Below, piece after piece: positions 25,751 through 34,046 of a stretch of 48,964 nucleotides of DNA. This DNA comes from Akkermansia sp. Its GTDB lineage: Bacteria; Verrucomicrobiota; Verrucomicrobiia; Verrucomicrobiales; Akkermansiaceae. Made by a program: the position numbers and the translations under genes. Below the pieces are notes generated by a model. It was given only the letters and a program-made list of their open reading frames with translations, did no database searches and was not told the DNA's origin. Position 1 is the first letter of the stretch. Each line of letters starts with the position of its first letter. The DNA lies in assembly GCA_017472085.1 (NCBI GenBank), contig JAFUQZ010000079.1, positions 1-48,964 of the forward strand, given 5' to 3'.

Positions 25751-26485
25751 ATGAAAAGTTCCTTTCGTCGCATTTTTTCCGTTGTAATGATAATATGCAG
25801 CATGAGTCTGGCATGTTCTGCCCGGGCTCAGGATGCACCCTCTGCCGATGAGCTGCTGAGCGCTATGCGGGACATGACGGTCAGCCAGGGCAACAAGGAT
25901 GTTGCCGGTATCATACGCAAAGCCCGTACCAAAATCCCTTTCAGCCTCAGCGCACGCGGTGAAACCATCGTTTTCCAGTACAAGGAAAATGATGCCTGGA
26001 AGCGTTTTGACGTTCGGATAAGCGAGAAGAGTGCCCGGTTGGTGCAGGTGGACGGGGGGAAGGCCTCTGTCATGGCTCCTGCATCATATACCAGAACCAT
26101 CGCCGGCACGGATGTTTGTTATGAGGATCTTTCCCTGCGCTTTCTTTATTGGAAAGGTGGCAAGGTGCTGCCGGATTCAGCAGATTCCCGCATCAAGGGT
26201 CGTGATTGCTATGTGATTGAGGTGCCGAATCCCACTCCCTCCGTCGGTCAGTTTGCCTGGGTGCGGGTGTGGGTTGATAAAGAGAACGGCACATCCTGGC
26301 AGATTGACGGTTACGGGCGGGATGGAAAGCTCAGGAAGCGCTTTACCATTACCTCCGTACAGAAGTTGAGGGATGGTTCCTGGTTCTTCAAGCAGATGAA
26401 GCTTGAGGTTCGCAATCCGAAGGACCCCAGCCGCACCATATCGCTCAATTATCTGGAAATGGATGACCTGCCTGATAAGCGCTGA
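25751..26485 (+). CDS. LolA-like outer-membrane lipoprotein-sorting protein
   Basis: 244 aa. Signal peptide MKSSFRRIFSVVMIICSMSL with cleavage after ARA (near 25-26). The mature part has the LolA/LolB-like beta-sheet pattern: IPFSLSARGETIVFQYKEN, YEDLSLRFLYWKGG, then DSRIKGRDCYVIEV, VWVDKENGTSWQIDGYGRDG and FTITSVQKLRDGSWFFKQMK. Proteins of this type bind lipid or lipoprotein acyl chains in the periplasm; this class is common in Verrucomicrobiota and its exact cargo is unknown. The stop overlaps the next start by 1 nt (TGATG). Confidence 0.75.
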   Translation: MKSSFRRIFSVVMIICSMSLACSARAQDAPSADELLSAMRDMTVSQGNKDVAGIIRKARTKIPFSLSARGETIVFQYKENDAWKRFDVRISEKSARLVQVDGGKASVMAPASYTRTIAGTDVCYEDLSLRFLYWKGGKVLPDSADSRIKGRDCYVIEVPNPTPSVGQFAWVRVWVDKENGTSWQIDGYGRDGKLRKRFTITSVQKLRDGSWFFKQMKLEVRNPKDPSRTISLNYLEMDDLPDKR

Positions 26486-27102
26486 TGCTGTCGTTTATCA
26501 CCAGACTGGGAGCAGTTCTGCTTCCCCTGTATCCGTTTGCCCTGGTAACCGGAGTTGTGATGGAATGGTTGGAAAACGGGCAGAAACTTCATGGTATTCT
26601 GCTTCTTGCAGGCAGTCTGGCAGCGTTGGCGCTGGTTGAGGGGGTGATATTCCGGCTCTGGATTCTGCCTGCTCTGGGGCAGTCTCTGGGGGAGAAACTG
26701 TATGGCGGTTCCTATTTGCCGGAAGAGGATGAACTCGCCCATCTGGCAGCCCGCATTCGCCGCACGGAAGATGCTTCTCTCCTGCCATCCATGCGCCGAC
26801 TTGTTCTCAGCCAGCGAAAGCGCGCACGCGGATGGCTGGAGCTGGCGCGGCTTTACCAGGATGTGGCGCATGACGAGGAAGCCGCTCTGCTGGCCCTGTT
26901 GGAAGGCTCGGAGGCTGTGCTTGACCGGGAAGAGAGAGCCATGTTTCTCTATCGCGCCGGAGCACTTGCGGCTGATAAGCTGCAATCACCTGCTCGTGCG
27001 ACTGAATACTTCTCCCGCGCTGCACGCCTGTTTCCCCAAACGGCATACGGAAAACACGCAGCTGCCCGCGCCGCCGGGGCTCATGTGTTGCCCCGGAAAT
27101 AA
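26485..27102 (+). CDS. Membrane protein with TPR-like cytoplasmic tail
   Basis: 205 aa, translationally coupled to the LolA-like gene through TGATG. Two TM segments at about 8-28 and 38-62 are followed by a soluble helical tail (70-205) with TPR-like pairs (RGWLELARLYQDVAHDEEA, ALAADKLQSPARATEYFSRA). It probably supports or anchors the LolA-like protein; no family is recognised. Confidence 0.6.
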   Translation: MLSFITRLGAVLLPLYPFALVTGVVMEWLENGQKLHGILLLAGSLAALALVEGVIFRLWILPALGQSLGEKLYGGSYLPEEDELAHLAARIRRTEDASLLPSMRRLVLSQRKRARGWLELARLYQDVAHDEEAALLALLEGSEAVLDREERAMFLYRAGALAADKLQSPARATEYFSRAARLFPQTAYGKHAAARAAGAHVLPRK

Positions 27103-27342
27103 TTGCCGGAAGAATGCGGGGTGCTTCATGAAATGCATTCAGAAGGAATGTGAGGGCATCGCCTTTTGAGGACTTTTCCACTATTCGAAAGGAAGGTCGG
27201 GGGTTCTCTCAAGGTTGCTTGTTTCCTGAGTGCCGTGTGTATGTGCCTTGCGTGATGAGGCAACGGCTTTTCACGTGTCAGTCAAACTCGTGCAAAGCGC
27301 CGGGCTGGTATCTGCTTTTTGAGACGATGAGACCTTTTATCC

Positions 27343-27371
27343 TTTACAAGGCCTTCATCGCAGACTATCAT
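27343..27371 (+). promoter_or_regulatory. Promoter giving a leaderless mRNA start at 27378
   Basis: TTTACA (27343-27348), 17-bp spacer, TATCAT (27366-27371). ATG 27378 lies 6 nt after the -10 box, at the expected transcription start. This also decides the start codon against an upstream in-frame start near 27150. Confidence 0.55.
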
Positions 27372-27377
27372 CGCCCC

Positions 27378-27797
27378 ATGCGCGAACCGATTTCCCCTAT
27401 GAATTATCTCCTTTACCCGTTGAAACATCCGGCGGGTGTCGTTGCAGTCGTTTATCTGGTGACATGTCTGGCTATCTGGGCAGATGGGATAGGAACCGGG
27501 GCATGGTTCGGTGCTTTATGCACCGGCGGAGTCAATGCGGTGCTGATTATCCTTGCCTCTGCGTGTAGGGAGGGGCGTACGCTGCCCATGGGTACTGCTC
27601 TGACGCTCTGTGCACTCCTGATTTTCGCCTTTATTCCGCTGATTCACCGTCTTATTGAGCAGCTTCCGACGGATGCACAGGCTGCTGTTGCGATTCCTTT
27701 TTGTGGTGGTGCGGCCTGCGGGTTGCATCTGGCAGTGTCGCTGGTGCTGTGCGGCATCGTCTATTGGATTACCCATTCATCAATGAGAAACGCATGA
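27378..27797 (+). CDS. Small integral membrane protein
   Basis: 139 aa from ATG 27378 (MREPISPMNYLLYPLKHP); ATG 27399 is the alternative. Four hydrophobic segments: about 19-38, 45-65, 73-90 and 108-134, with a short loop CREGRTLPMG. It is preceded by 275 bp without a convincing gene. The stop overlaps the next ATG (ATGA), so the two membrane proteins are translationally coupled. Function unknown. Confidence 0.6.
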   Translation: MREPISPMNYLLYPLKHPAGVVAVVYLVTCLAIWADGIGTGAWFGALCTGGVNAVLIILASACREGRTLPMGTALTLCALLIFAFIPLIHRLIEQLPTDAQAAVAIPFCGGAACGLHLAVSLVLCGIVYWITHSSMRNA

Positions 27798-28819
27798 AGA
27801 CTGTCTCAGATGCGTTACCTTTTGAACTGCCGGAGGATGAAGAATTGCTTTGGTGCATAAACAAGGTGCCTGCCATGGATGCCGGTCAAGGTGCCCTGTG
27901 GGGTGTTTCGGCTCTGTTGCTTATGGCGGTTTGTCTGTTGCCGGACCTATTGTCGGATGGTCGGGGATATGTTTGGGCCTGTCTTTTGCTGAGCCCTGCC
28001 ATGATCCTTATGTGGGCAGCCTTTCAGGCGTTCAGGCATGATCGGAAGGTCGTTTATGCCTTAAGCAATCGCCGGGCTTTCATCATTGAACTTCCGCTGA
28101 ATCGAGATGGAATACCCGTCGTTTTTTCATTTGCCATCCGTTCGGGGATGGTCTGTGAGAGTCGATGTCGTCGTAACGGAAATGCGGATTATTATTGGGG
28201 TGAAGAAAGAATGGGAGGTATCCGGCGGAGGACGGGTTTCCTCAATGTACCCCCGGCGCTGAATCCCGCTCCGTATTTGCTGTTGGCCGGTATCATCATA
28301 TCCCCGGATAAGGGCACTAGCCCTCCCTGCGTTTTTCGACGTCCGAAGATTGCGGGCAGAGTCGGGTGGCAAAACGTGTTGGGCTTGAGCATTTTTGCTG
28401 CTGTTTTGTTCTTGTTTTTTGATGATGCGCGATTTTATCTTTTCAGCAGGGAGACGACGGCAACCATCGAGTCGTATCAACGGGGAACGGCGAAAAGAAA
28501 TAAAGGCAGGAGCCAGGTGACTGTCTTTTATCCGAAGGTGAGTTTCCGCTTGGATAATGGGGAAATATGTCAGGCTGTCAGCGGAGCGGGCTATGACAGA
28601 TGTCCTGCATATCAACCCGGTAGCCGGATTTCCGTGCGTTACCATACGGCAAACCCACGTCGGGTCACCATCAAGGATGAATCGGCTCTTTTCATGCCCG
28701 GGGGCATCGCCTTCGGCCTGTTCTGTTGTTTGTGGATGAAGTGGAAAGGCTCCGTTACGGATGTTTCCCCGGTCAGAGCTTCCTGCATTTTTGTTGAGGC
28801 GCTCCGGTCGGGGGCGTGA
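27794..28819 (+). CDS. Membrane protein with DUF3592-like domain
   Basis: 341 aa from ATG 27794, overlapping the previous stop by 4 nt; the frame is open upstream but that part lies inside the preceding gene. TM segments at about 30-50 and 55-75, then a PH-like stretch (VVYALSNRRAFIIELPLN), a TM at about 205-220, and a beta-rich domain (TTATIESYQRG, VFYPKVSFRLDNGE, GSRISVRYHTANPRRVTI) typical of DUF3592, followed by a last TM (FMPGGIAFGLFCCLW). The domain's function is unknown. Confidence 0.65.
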   Translation: MKTVSDALPFELPEDEELLWCINKVPAMDAGQGALWGVSALLLMAVCLLPDLLSDGRGYVWACLLLSPAMILMWAAFQAFRHDRKVVYALSNRRAFIIELPLNRDGIPVVFSFAIRSGMVCESRCRRNGNADYYWGEERMGGIRRRTGFLNVPPALNPAPYLLLAGIIISPDKGTSPPCVFRRPKIAGRVGWQNVLGLSIFAAVLFLFFDDARFYLFSRETTATIESYQRGTAKRNKGRSQVTVFYPKVSFRLDNGEICQAVSGAGYDRCPAYQPGSRISVRYHTANPRRVTIKDESALFMPGGIAFGLFCCLWMKWKGSVTDVSPVRASCIFVEALRSGA

Positions 28820-28861
28820 GGATAATCGGTTGAGCTTAGTGAGCGACGGAGCGATCCGGCG

Positions 28862-30958
28862 TTACACCTCTGTGAGTCGCAGGACACAGGACTGCTGGGG
28901 GTGAGTCCAGCGGATGGGCATGCCGGAGGCCAGGAGGGCATCACCACCGAGCGTCTGCCCCTGCAGCGGGCAGTGATAGCCGGTGGAATCCGGTGCCAGT
29001 TCTTCGATGCGGTAGCGGGTATCCGGCCTGAGCCCGTGGAGGGGGATGCGGGTTTGTTGGTCGGTGTAGATGCGCTGGGTGGTGTAGACCAGCAGCAGCG
29101 CCTCGCGTCCGTGCGTGTAGAGCAGGGCACAGTCCGGCCCGGTGTAGGGAGAGACGAGGCGGTACAGGTCGCCCAGCTGGACGATGGGGCGCAGCTCTTT
29201 GGCCAGTTCCACGCGGGCCCGGATATCGAGCATTTCTTCTTCGCTGAGGGTGCGGGGGTCGAGCTCCAGTCCGAGCCGCCCGGCAAGCGCCACGTCGAAT
29301 CGGAATTTGAGGGAGGCCTCCCGGTGGGTGTAGCCGTTGGGGCTGGCGGTGAAATGGCAGCCGATGGCGTTGGCGGGGAAGAAGAAGGAGGCTGACCACT
29401 GCATGCGGAGGCGATCGCAGGCATCCGTATTATCGCTCAGCCAGAATTCCTCGTGGAAGGCGGCCGCGCCGATATCCAGACGCCCGCCGCCGGCGCTGCA
29501 ACATTGGAAGGTGACATCCGGGAACTCCCGGCGCATCTGCCGCATCTGCTCGTAGTAGCGGGTGATGTAGTCAAAATACAGGTTGCCCTGCAGGGCGGGG
29601 GACAGATGCGCGGAACCGGGGTCGGAAATCTTGCGGTTGCAGTCCCATTTCACATAGGTGATGCCGGGATGGTCGCGCAGGAGTCGCTTCACCGGTTCGG
29701 TGAGCTCCCACGCCGGGTTGCTGACATCCAGCACCAGCTGGTGGCGCTCCTCCCGCGGGGGAATGCCGGGCAGGATGAGTGCCAGCTCCGGGTGCCGGGA
29801 GTACAGCCGGCTCTTCGGGCAGACCATTTCCGGCTCCATCCAGATGCCGAAATCAATACCGCAGGCGGCGGCATCCTCTGCAGGTCCTTGCAAGCCCTGC
29901 GGTAGTTTGGCAGGGTTGGCTTGCCAGTCGCCCAGCGAGGAGGTGTCATCATCCCGCTGACCGAACCACCCGTCATCCATCACAAAGAGCTCTGCGCCGA
30001 GAGCGGCGGTGCGCTCCATCATTTGTCGGATGGTGGCCTGATGCACATCGAAATGCACGCCTTCCCAGCTGTTGAGCAGGGTGCGGCGGCATTCCGTGCC
30101 GTGGGGCAGAACGTGCCGCCGCAGGTAGCGGTGCATATTCCGGCTGGCGGTGCCGCAGCCGGAGCTGCTGAACGCCAGCACGGCAGTGGGCAGGGAGATG
30201 CTTCTGCCTGCACAGAGTGTGTAGGGGCTGTGCTCGAAATCGTGTCCCATGCGGAGGAACAGGTGACCGTAGCTGCTGTGTTTGAAACTCAGTTCGTAAT
30301 TGCCGCTCCAGGCCAGCGCGCCCAGCAGGCAGTTGCCGTGCTGCTCCTGCACCGGGCTACCCAGAGCCAGCAGGAATCCCGGCGTGCCCTCCTGCGCGGT
30401 CTTGATACCGGTGGTGCTGCCGACCGAAATCGTGTTGCCGCAGCGGAGGTGTTCCTCGCTCAGGTAATTTTCCCCGGACCAGCCGCCGCGGAAAGTGGTG
30501 AGGAAGTATTGCCCTGCCCGCAGCGGCAGCGCCGCACTTGCCGCCCGCACCAGCAGCATGTCTCCCGCTCCCCGATTTTCCAGAACCGTGCTCAGCGTGA
30601 AGATATCCTCCTCCGGCAGGGCACGGAGGGTGGCGGTTACAAGAAACTCCGGATGCCGTGGGTCACACAGCAGGGCGCGGAGTTCCGTTTCATCCGCATC
30701 CACGGACACCACCCGCAAATCACAGCCCGGGGCGCCGTCTGCCCAACGCAGTTGCAGGGCATATTCCCCGGAATAGTTGCCCCAGAGCCCGCAGGCATCA
30801 AAATCCGTGGAAATGAGCGGCCATTCTGCTGCTGGGGCGGCAAAGGCATCATCCGCGCGGTTCAGCCGCACTCCCAGCCGGGAGAACAGGAGCTTGCCCT
30901 GCTCATTGATGCGCAGGGAGAATTGCAGGTGACGGGTGTAGAGATGGTAGGCGGACAT
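28862..30958 (-). CDS. GH36 alpha-galactosidase
   Basis: 698 aa with no signal peptide, so cytoplasmic. It hydrolyses terminal alpha-1,6/1,3-galactosides, for example raffinose-type sugars or alpha-galactosyl glycan ends. N-terminal beta-supersandwich domain (1-290), then a TIM barrel from LLNSWEGVHFD. GH36 marks: MDDGWFGQRDD (327-337), GIWMEPEMV (371-379), nucleophile D439 in YVKWDCNR, CSAGGGRLD (487-495) and acid/base D509 in SDNTD. Length is normal for the family. Its promoter is at 30980-31008. It is convergent with the membrane genes ending at 28819. Confidence 0.92.
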   Translation of the reverse strand: MSAYHLYTRHLQFSLRINEQGKLLFSRLGVRLNRADDAFAAPAAEWPLISTDFDACGLWGNYSGEYALQLRWADGAPGCDLRVVSVDADETELRALLCDPRHPEFLVTATLRALPEEDIFTLSTVLENRGAGDMLLVRAASAALPLRAGQYFLTTFRGGWSGENYLSEEHLRCGNTISVGSTTGIKTAQEGTPGFLLALGSPVQEQHGNCLLGALAWSGNYELSFKHSSYGHLFLRMGHDFEHSPYTLCAGRSISLPTAVLAFSSSGCGTASRNMHRYLRRHVLPHGTECRRTLLNSWEGVHFDVHQATIRQMMERTAALGAELFVMDDGWFGQRDDDTSSLGDWQANPAKLPQGLQGPAEDAAACGIDFGIWMEPEMVCPKSRLYSRHPELALILPGIPPREERHQLVLDVSNPAWELTEPVKRLLRDHPGITYVKWDCNRKISDPGSAHLSPALQGNLYFDYITRYYEQMRQMRREFPDVTFQCCSAGGGRLDIGAAAFHEEFWLSDNTDACDRLRMQWSASFFFPANAIGCHFTASPNGYTHREASLKFRFDVALAGRLGLELDPRTLSEEEMLDIRARVELAKELRPIVQLGDLYRLVSPYTGPDCALLYTHGREALLLVYTTQRIYTDQQTRIPLHGLRPDTRYRIEELAPDSTGYHCPLQGQTLGGDALLASGMPIRWTHPQQSCVLRLTEV

Positions 30959-30979
30959 GGGGAAGTGTGTTACGCTGTC

Positions 30980-31008
30980 AGTCTAGCCAAGCCCGGCGGG
31001 TAAGTCAA
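30980..31008 (-). promoter_or_regulatory. Promoter of the alpha-galactosidase
   Basis: Minus strand TTGACT (31008-31003), 17-bp spacer, TAGACT (30985-30980). The leader would be about 15 nt, without a Shine-Dalgarno. Confidence 0.6.
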
Positions 31009-31091
31009 GAAATAAGCGGTCGGAGAGGTATCTCTCGGATTCTTTGCGATTGGTTGCGTCCGGCGATACTTGGGCAACACAGAAGGTCTGC

Positions 31092-31121
31092 TTGCTTGTT
31101 TCTGTCGGTTTTGTGTATAAT
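31092..31121 (+). promoter_or_regulatory. Strong + strand promoter in the alpha-galactosidase/U32 gap
   Basis: TTGCTT (31092-31097), 18-bp spacer, perfect TATAAT (31116-31121); start expected near 31128. Confidence 0.55.
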
Positions 31122-31127
31122 CCCTTA

Positions 31128-31325
31128 CCTGGAGGTGTTTACAAAACCTTTTCCCCCGAAAAGGAAGTCACCCCGGAGCCGAAGCCCCGGGGTGCCCAAC
31201 TACCCTATGAATCGGACCCTTTCGAGCCCGGGAACCTGTTTTGACGTCCGGTCCCGTAGACGAGGTGAATATAGCTCAAACTTCGGTTTCCGTCAAGTCC
31301 AAAAAACAATTTTTTTCTGAAAAAA
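31128..31325 (+). ncRNA. Candidate structured RNA, about 190 nt
   Basis: Downstream of a perfect TATAAT there is no gene with a good start. The stretch can fold: CCTTTT/AAAAGG (31148-31163); CACCCCGG/CCGGGGTG (31169-31194); a long-range TTGACG/CGTCAA pair (about 31239 and 31295) enclosing AAAC-TTCG-GTTT. It ends in A/T-rich tracts before the U32 gene end. A frame ending at 31244 (with VYKTFSPEKEV) and another ending at 31320 are open but lack a start that fits the promoter. No known RNA family is recognised. This fills the 383 bp between the two minus-strand genes. Confidence 0.3.
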
Positions 31326-31341
31326 ACAATTTTTACACGGT

Positions 31342-33798
31342 TCATGCCTGGTCGACCACACCGATGCGGTCCAGGAGGTTGAGGCGTTGCATGAGGTCGG
31401 CGGCAGCCAGGCGGCCATTCAGGAGTTGCTGATAGAGGCCGATGAGGTGTGCGGTCTGTTCGGCGTTTTCGTCCAGCAGTTCCAGTCGGAAATGATTGAG
31501 GCCGCAGCGGCGCATGCCATCGGTGTAGCGGGCGGCGCTCTGGGCGCGGCCGTTGAAGAGAGTGTTGCGGCAGCCCTCATCGCTGCGCAGGTAGTGCATG
31601 GCGTGTGTCCTGTCCATGATGCGGACGCGGTGATGCTCGCAGGGCTGCCCGCAGTCCTTGAAGCTGTGGCCCTGCGAGAGGAAGGTGCAGAAGACGCAGT
31701 GCTCCGTATGGAACATGGGGATGTGCTGGTGCAGGGTGAGCTCCAGCGCAGGGCCGCAGCCGCTGCGCAGCAAATCTGCCAGCTGTGAGGCGTTCAAATC
31801 ATAGGAGGGGGTGCAGAGCTGCATGCCGAACTGTTGCCAGAGGGCGATGCTGTGCGGGTTGGCCGCGTTGAGGGAGAAATCGCCTGCCATGGGGAGGCCT
31901 TTCCGGCGGAAGTACATGGCTGCGCCCTGGTTGCGTACCAGCACACCATCCGGGGCCGCAGCGTTGATGTATTTGAAGTAGCCGCCCTCGTGCGGTTTCA
32001 TGATACGCAGGGTGGCAATCCAGACCTCTGTCTGCGGGCATTCCTCGCGCAGCCGGGCGGTGAGCGGTGCCAGCTCGCGGAGGTTTTTGAGGTCGAGGTA
32101 GACGCGTCGGATGCCGGTGTGAGCTGCGGCAAGCGCCTGCTCCGTTTCCCGGCAGAGGACCGAGAGGTGGTAGCCCTCGGCCGGGGCCATGGGCGGGAAG
32201 AGCTGTTCCTTTTCTTCCGGCAGGGCGGGGCGGGGGGCCATATTTTCCGGTTCCGGGGCATTCACCAGTTGTTCCACGAGTTCGCGGCGCATGCGGTTCA
32301 GGACGGAGAGCGGCAGCATGAGCCCTTCTTCCAGCTCAATCCGGCAGTTTCCCAGGGTGTAGCCGGTGCCGCCCAGACGCCCGAGCTGGTTGCGGAGCAC
32401 CTCCGGGGTGAGCGGGCGGTTTTCTGCCGGTTCCAGCGGTTGTCCGCTGCCTACGGTGATACCCCGGCAGCTGATGGTGAGCTGGCTGCCCATGCGCCCG
32501 CTCACCGTCAGGTTGAGCTGCTGCGATGTGGTGGCTGCATGGCGGGCAAAGTTGCTCCAGGTGGCGCGCAGGGCCTTGTCCAGCGCCGGGTCGGCGGTTT
32601 TCCAGAGGAGGTTGCCGGGGCGGACGCGGTGCCAGTCGATTCGGCTGCCCTTGCCGTGGAAGAAGAGCCGGGTTTCCTGCACGCGCCAGATGCGCCCGCC
32701 CTGTTCTTCATTCCTGTCCTGTCCGGCATCAATCACGAATCCATCCCCGGGGGCAATGGGGATGGCCGGCTCGCCGTCCAGCTCCACCCACCCCTCGCCG
32801 CAGCGAATGATGCGCCCGGCGAGCGCACCGCGTTTCTTGCCGAAACGTCCGTGAGTGAGCAGGGGATGATCCGTGCCGTTGAGCCATCCGGCAGAGAAGC
32901 CACGGGAGAATGCCATTTGCATGGCATAGAGGTCGGCCGCCCGGCGTTTGGGGGCGATACCGCGCTCCTGCATGGCGGCATCAATGGCGTGGCGGTAGGC
33001 GCGGGTGGTGGCCGCCACATATTCCGGGCTCTTGAGTCGTCCCTCAATCTTGAAGCTGTGTACCCCGGCGGCAATCATCTGCGGCACTAAATCCAGGGCA
33101 CAGAGGTCCTGCGGGGAGAATAGGTAGCGGCGCTCGCCCAGCCGGCGCATGCGACCGTCCACCTCCAGTTGATAGGGCATGCGGCAGGCCTGGGCGCATT
33201 CGCCCCGGTTCGCGCTGCGCTGCCCCAGGCTTTCGCTGGTGAGGCATTGGCCGGAGTAGGCGACGCAGAGTGCGCCGTGGCAGAACACCTCAATGGGTTT
33301 GGTGGTGGCTTTGGCACAGGCTTCTATTTCGCGCAGGGAGAGTTCCCGGGCCAGCACAATCTGCTGCGGGTCAAACTGTTCGTCCACCCACTGCACGGCT
33401 TCCGGGCAGGTGATGGTCATCTGGGTGGAGATGTGGAGCTCCAGCTTCCAGCGGCCGCTCCTGCGGTAGCGGGAGATGAGAGCGGCCAGCCCGGCATCCT
33501 GCACAATCACCCCATCCACCCCGGCAGCATCCAGCGCGTCCAGGTACTCTGTGGCTTCTGCGAACTCCTCCGGGAAGATGAGGACGTTCATGGTGACGTA
33601 GGCGCGGACGCCGTGGGCATGCAGAAAGGGAACGAGGGTGGGCAGGTCGGCCCTCGTGAAGTTGTCCGCGCGCATGCGCGCGTTGAATTGATCCAGCCCG
33701 AAATAGATGGCATCTGCGCCGTTGGCCACGGCGGAACGGACGCAATCCCAATTGCCGGCCGGAGCCAGCACTTCCGGTTGTCGGGAGGAGGTGGTCAT
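31342..33798 (-). CDS. U32 peptidase-family protein (RlhA-like long form)
   Basis: 818 aa. Residues 8-330 form the U32 catalytic barrel (EVLAPAGNWDCVRSAVANGA, LHISTQMTI, FKIEGRLKSPEYV) with the U32 signature EVFCHGALC...YSGQC...S at 170-190 and further Cys at 201 and 205, which in relatives hold an Fe-S cluster. A central DUF3656-like part (about 370-560) and a C-terminal part (CTFLSQGHSFKDCGQPC, GCRNTLFNGRAQS) follow. Family members RlhA and TrhO/TrhP hydroxylate rRNA or tRNA bases using prephenate, and the long form is most like RlhA (23S rRNA C2501). An RNA-modification role is inferred. Last gene of a three-gene operon, 14 nt after the IF-1-like gene, in line with a translation link. Confidence 0.8.
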   Translation of the reverse strand: MTTSSRQPEVLAPAGNWDCVRSAVANGADAIYFGLDQFNARMRADNFTRADLPTLVPFLHAHGVRAYVTMNVLIFPEEFAEATEYLDALDAAGVDGVIVQDAGLAALISRYRRSGRWKLELHISTQMTITCPEAVQWVDEQFDPQQIVLARELSLREIEACAKATTKPIEVFCHGALCVAYSGQCLTSESLGQRSANRGECAQACRMPYQLEVDGRMRRLGERRYLFSPQDLCALDLVPQMIAAGVHSFKIEGRLKSPEYVAATTRAYRHAIDAAMQERGIAPKRRAADLYAMQMAFSRGFSAGWLNGTDHPLLTHGRFGKKRGALAGRIIRCGEGWVELDGEPAIPIAPGDGFVIDAGQDRNEEQGGRIWRVQETRLFFHGKGSRIDWHRVRPGNLLWKTADPALDKALRATWSNFARHAATTSQQLNLTVSGRMGSQLTISCRGITVGSGQPLEPAENRPLTPEVLRNQLGRLGGTGYTLGNCRIELEEGLMLPLSVLNRMRRELVEQLVNAPEPENMAPRPALPEEKEQLFPPMAPAEGYHLSVLCRETEQALAAAHTGIRRVYLDLKNLRELAPLTARLREECPQTEVWIATLRIMKPHEGGYFKYINAAAPDGVLVRNQGAAMYFRRKGLPMAGDFSLNAANPHSIALWQQFGMQLCTPSYDLNASQLADLLRSGCGPALELTLHQHIPMFHTEHCVFCTFLSQGHSFKDCGQPCEHHRVRIMDRTHAMHYLRSDEGCRNTLFNGRAQSAARYTDGMRRCGLNHFRLELLDENAEQTAHLIGLYQQLLNGRLAAADLMQRLNLLDRIGVVDQA

Positions 33799-33812
33799 GG
33801 TACGTCGCGTAA

Positions 33813-34040
33813 TCAGGCCATACGGCGGATGCGGGCGCGGTCAAAGTCTGCCGGACAGATGGTTACCAGCACCCGGTCACCGGGTTGGATGACATCCGCG
33901 AGATGGGCTTCCTTCTTCTGGAGGAAGGCCACCGTTTCCTTGCCGTTGGGCAGAGTGGCGTGGTAGGCCGTGGAAGCAAAACGCTCGCGAATGGTGCAGA
34001 CGGCATCAATGAATTGTGAGGGATAGAGAGTGGTGCTCAT
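33813..34040 (-). CDS. IF-1-like OB-fold protein
   Basis: 75 aa. Residues 20-75 match the layout of translation initiation factor IF-1: YHATLPNGKETVAFLQKKEA corresponds to the FKVELENGHKVLAHISGK segment, and GDRVLVTICPADFDRARI to GDKVTVELSPYDLTRGRI of the E. coli protein. It has a longer, diverged N-terminus, so it is more likely a paralogue than the main infA. It lies between an AsmA-like gene (6 nt) and the U32 gene (14 nt). It may bind RNA or the ribosome; whether it replaces IF-1 is unknown. Confidence 0.7.
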   Translation of the reverse strand: MSTTLYPSQFIDAVCTIRERFASTAYHATLPNGKETVAFLQKKEAHLADVIQPGDRVLVTICPADFDRARIRRMA

Positions 34041-34046
34041 GGTGTA

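Noticed and set aside
31044..31244. 66-aa + frame in the alpha-galactosidase/U32 gap
   Set aside because: No start codon fits the promoter at 31092-31121 (only TTG far upstream); kept only as an alternative to a structured RNA.
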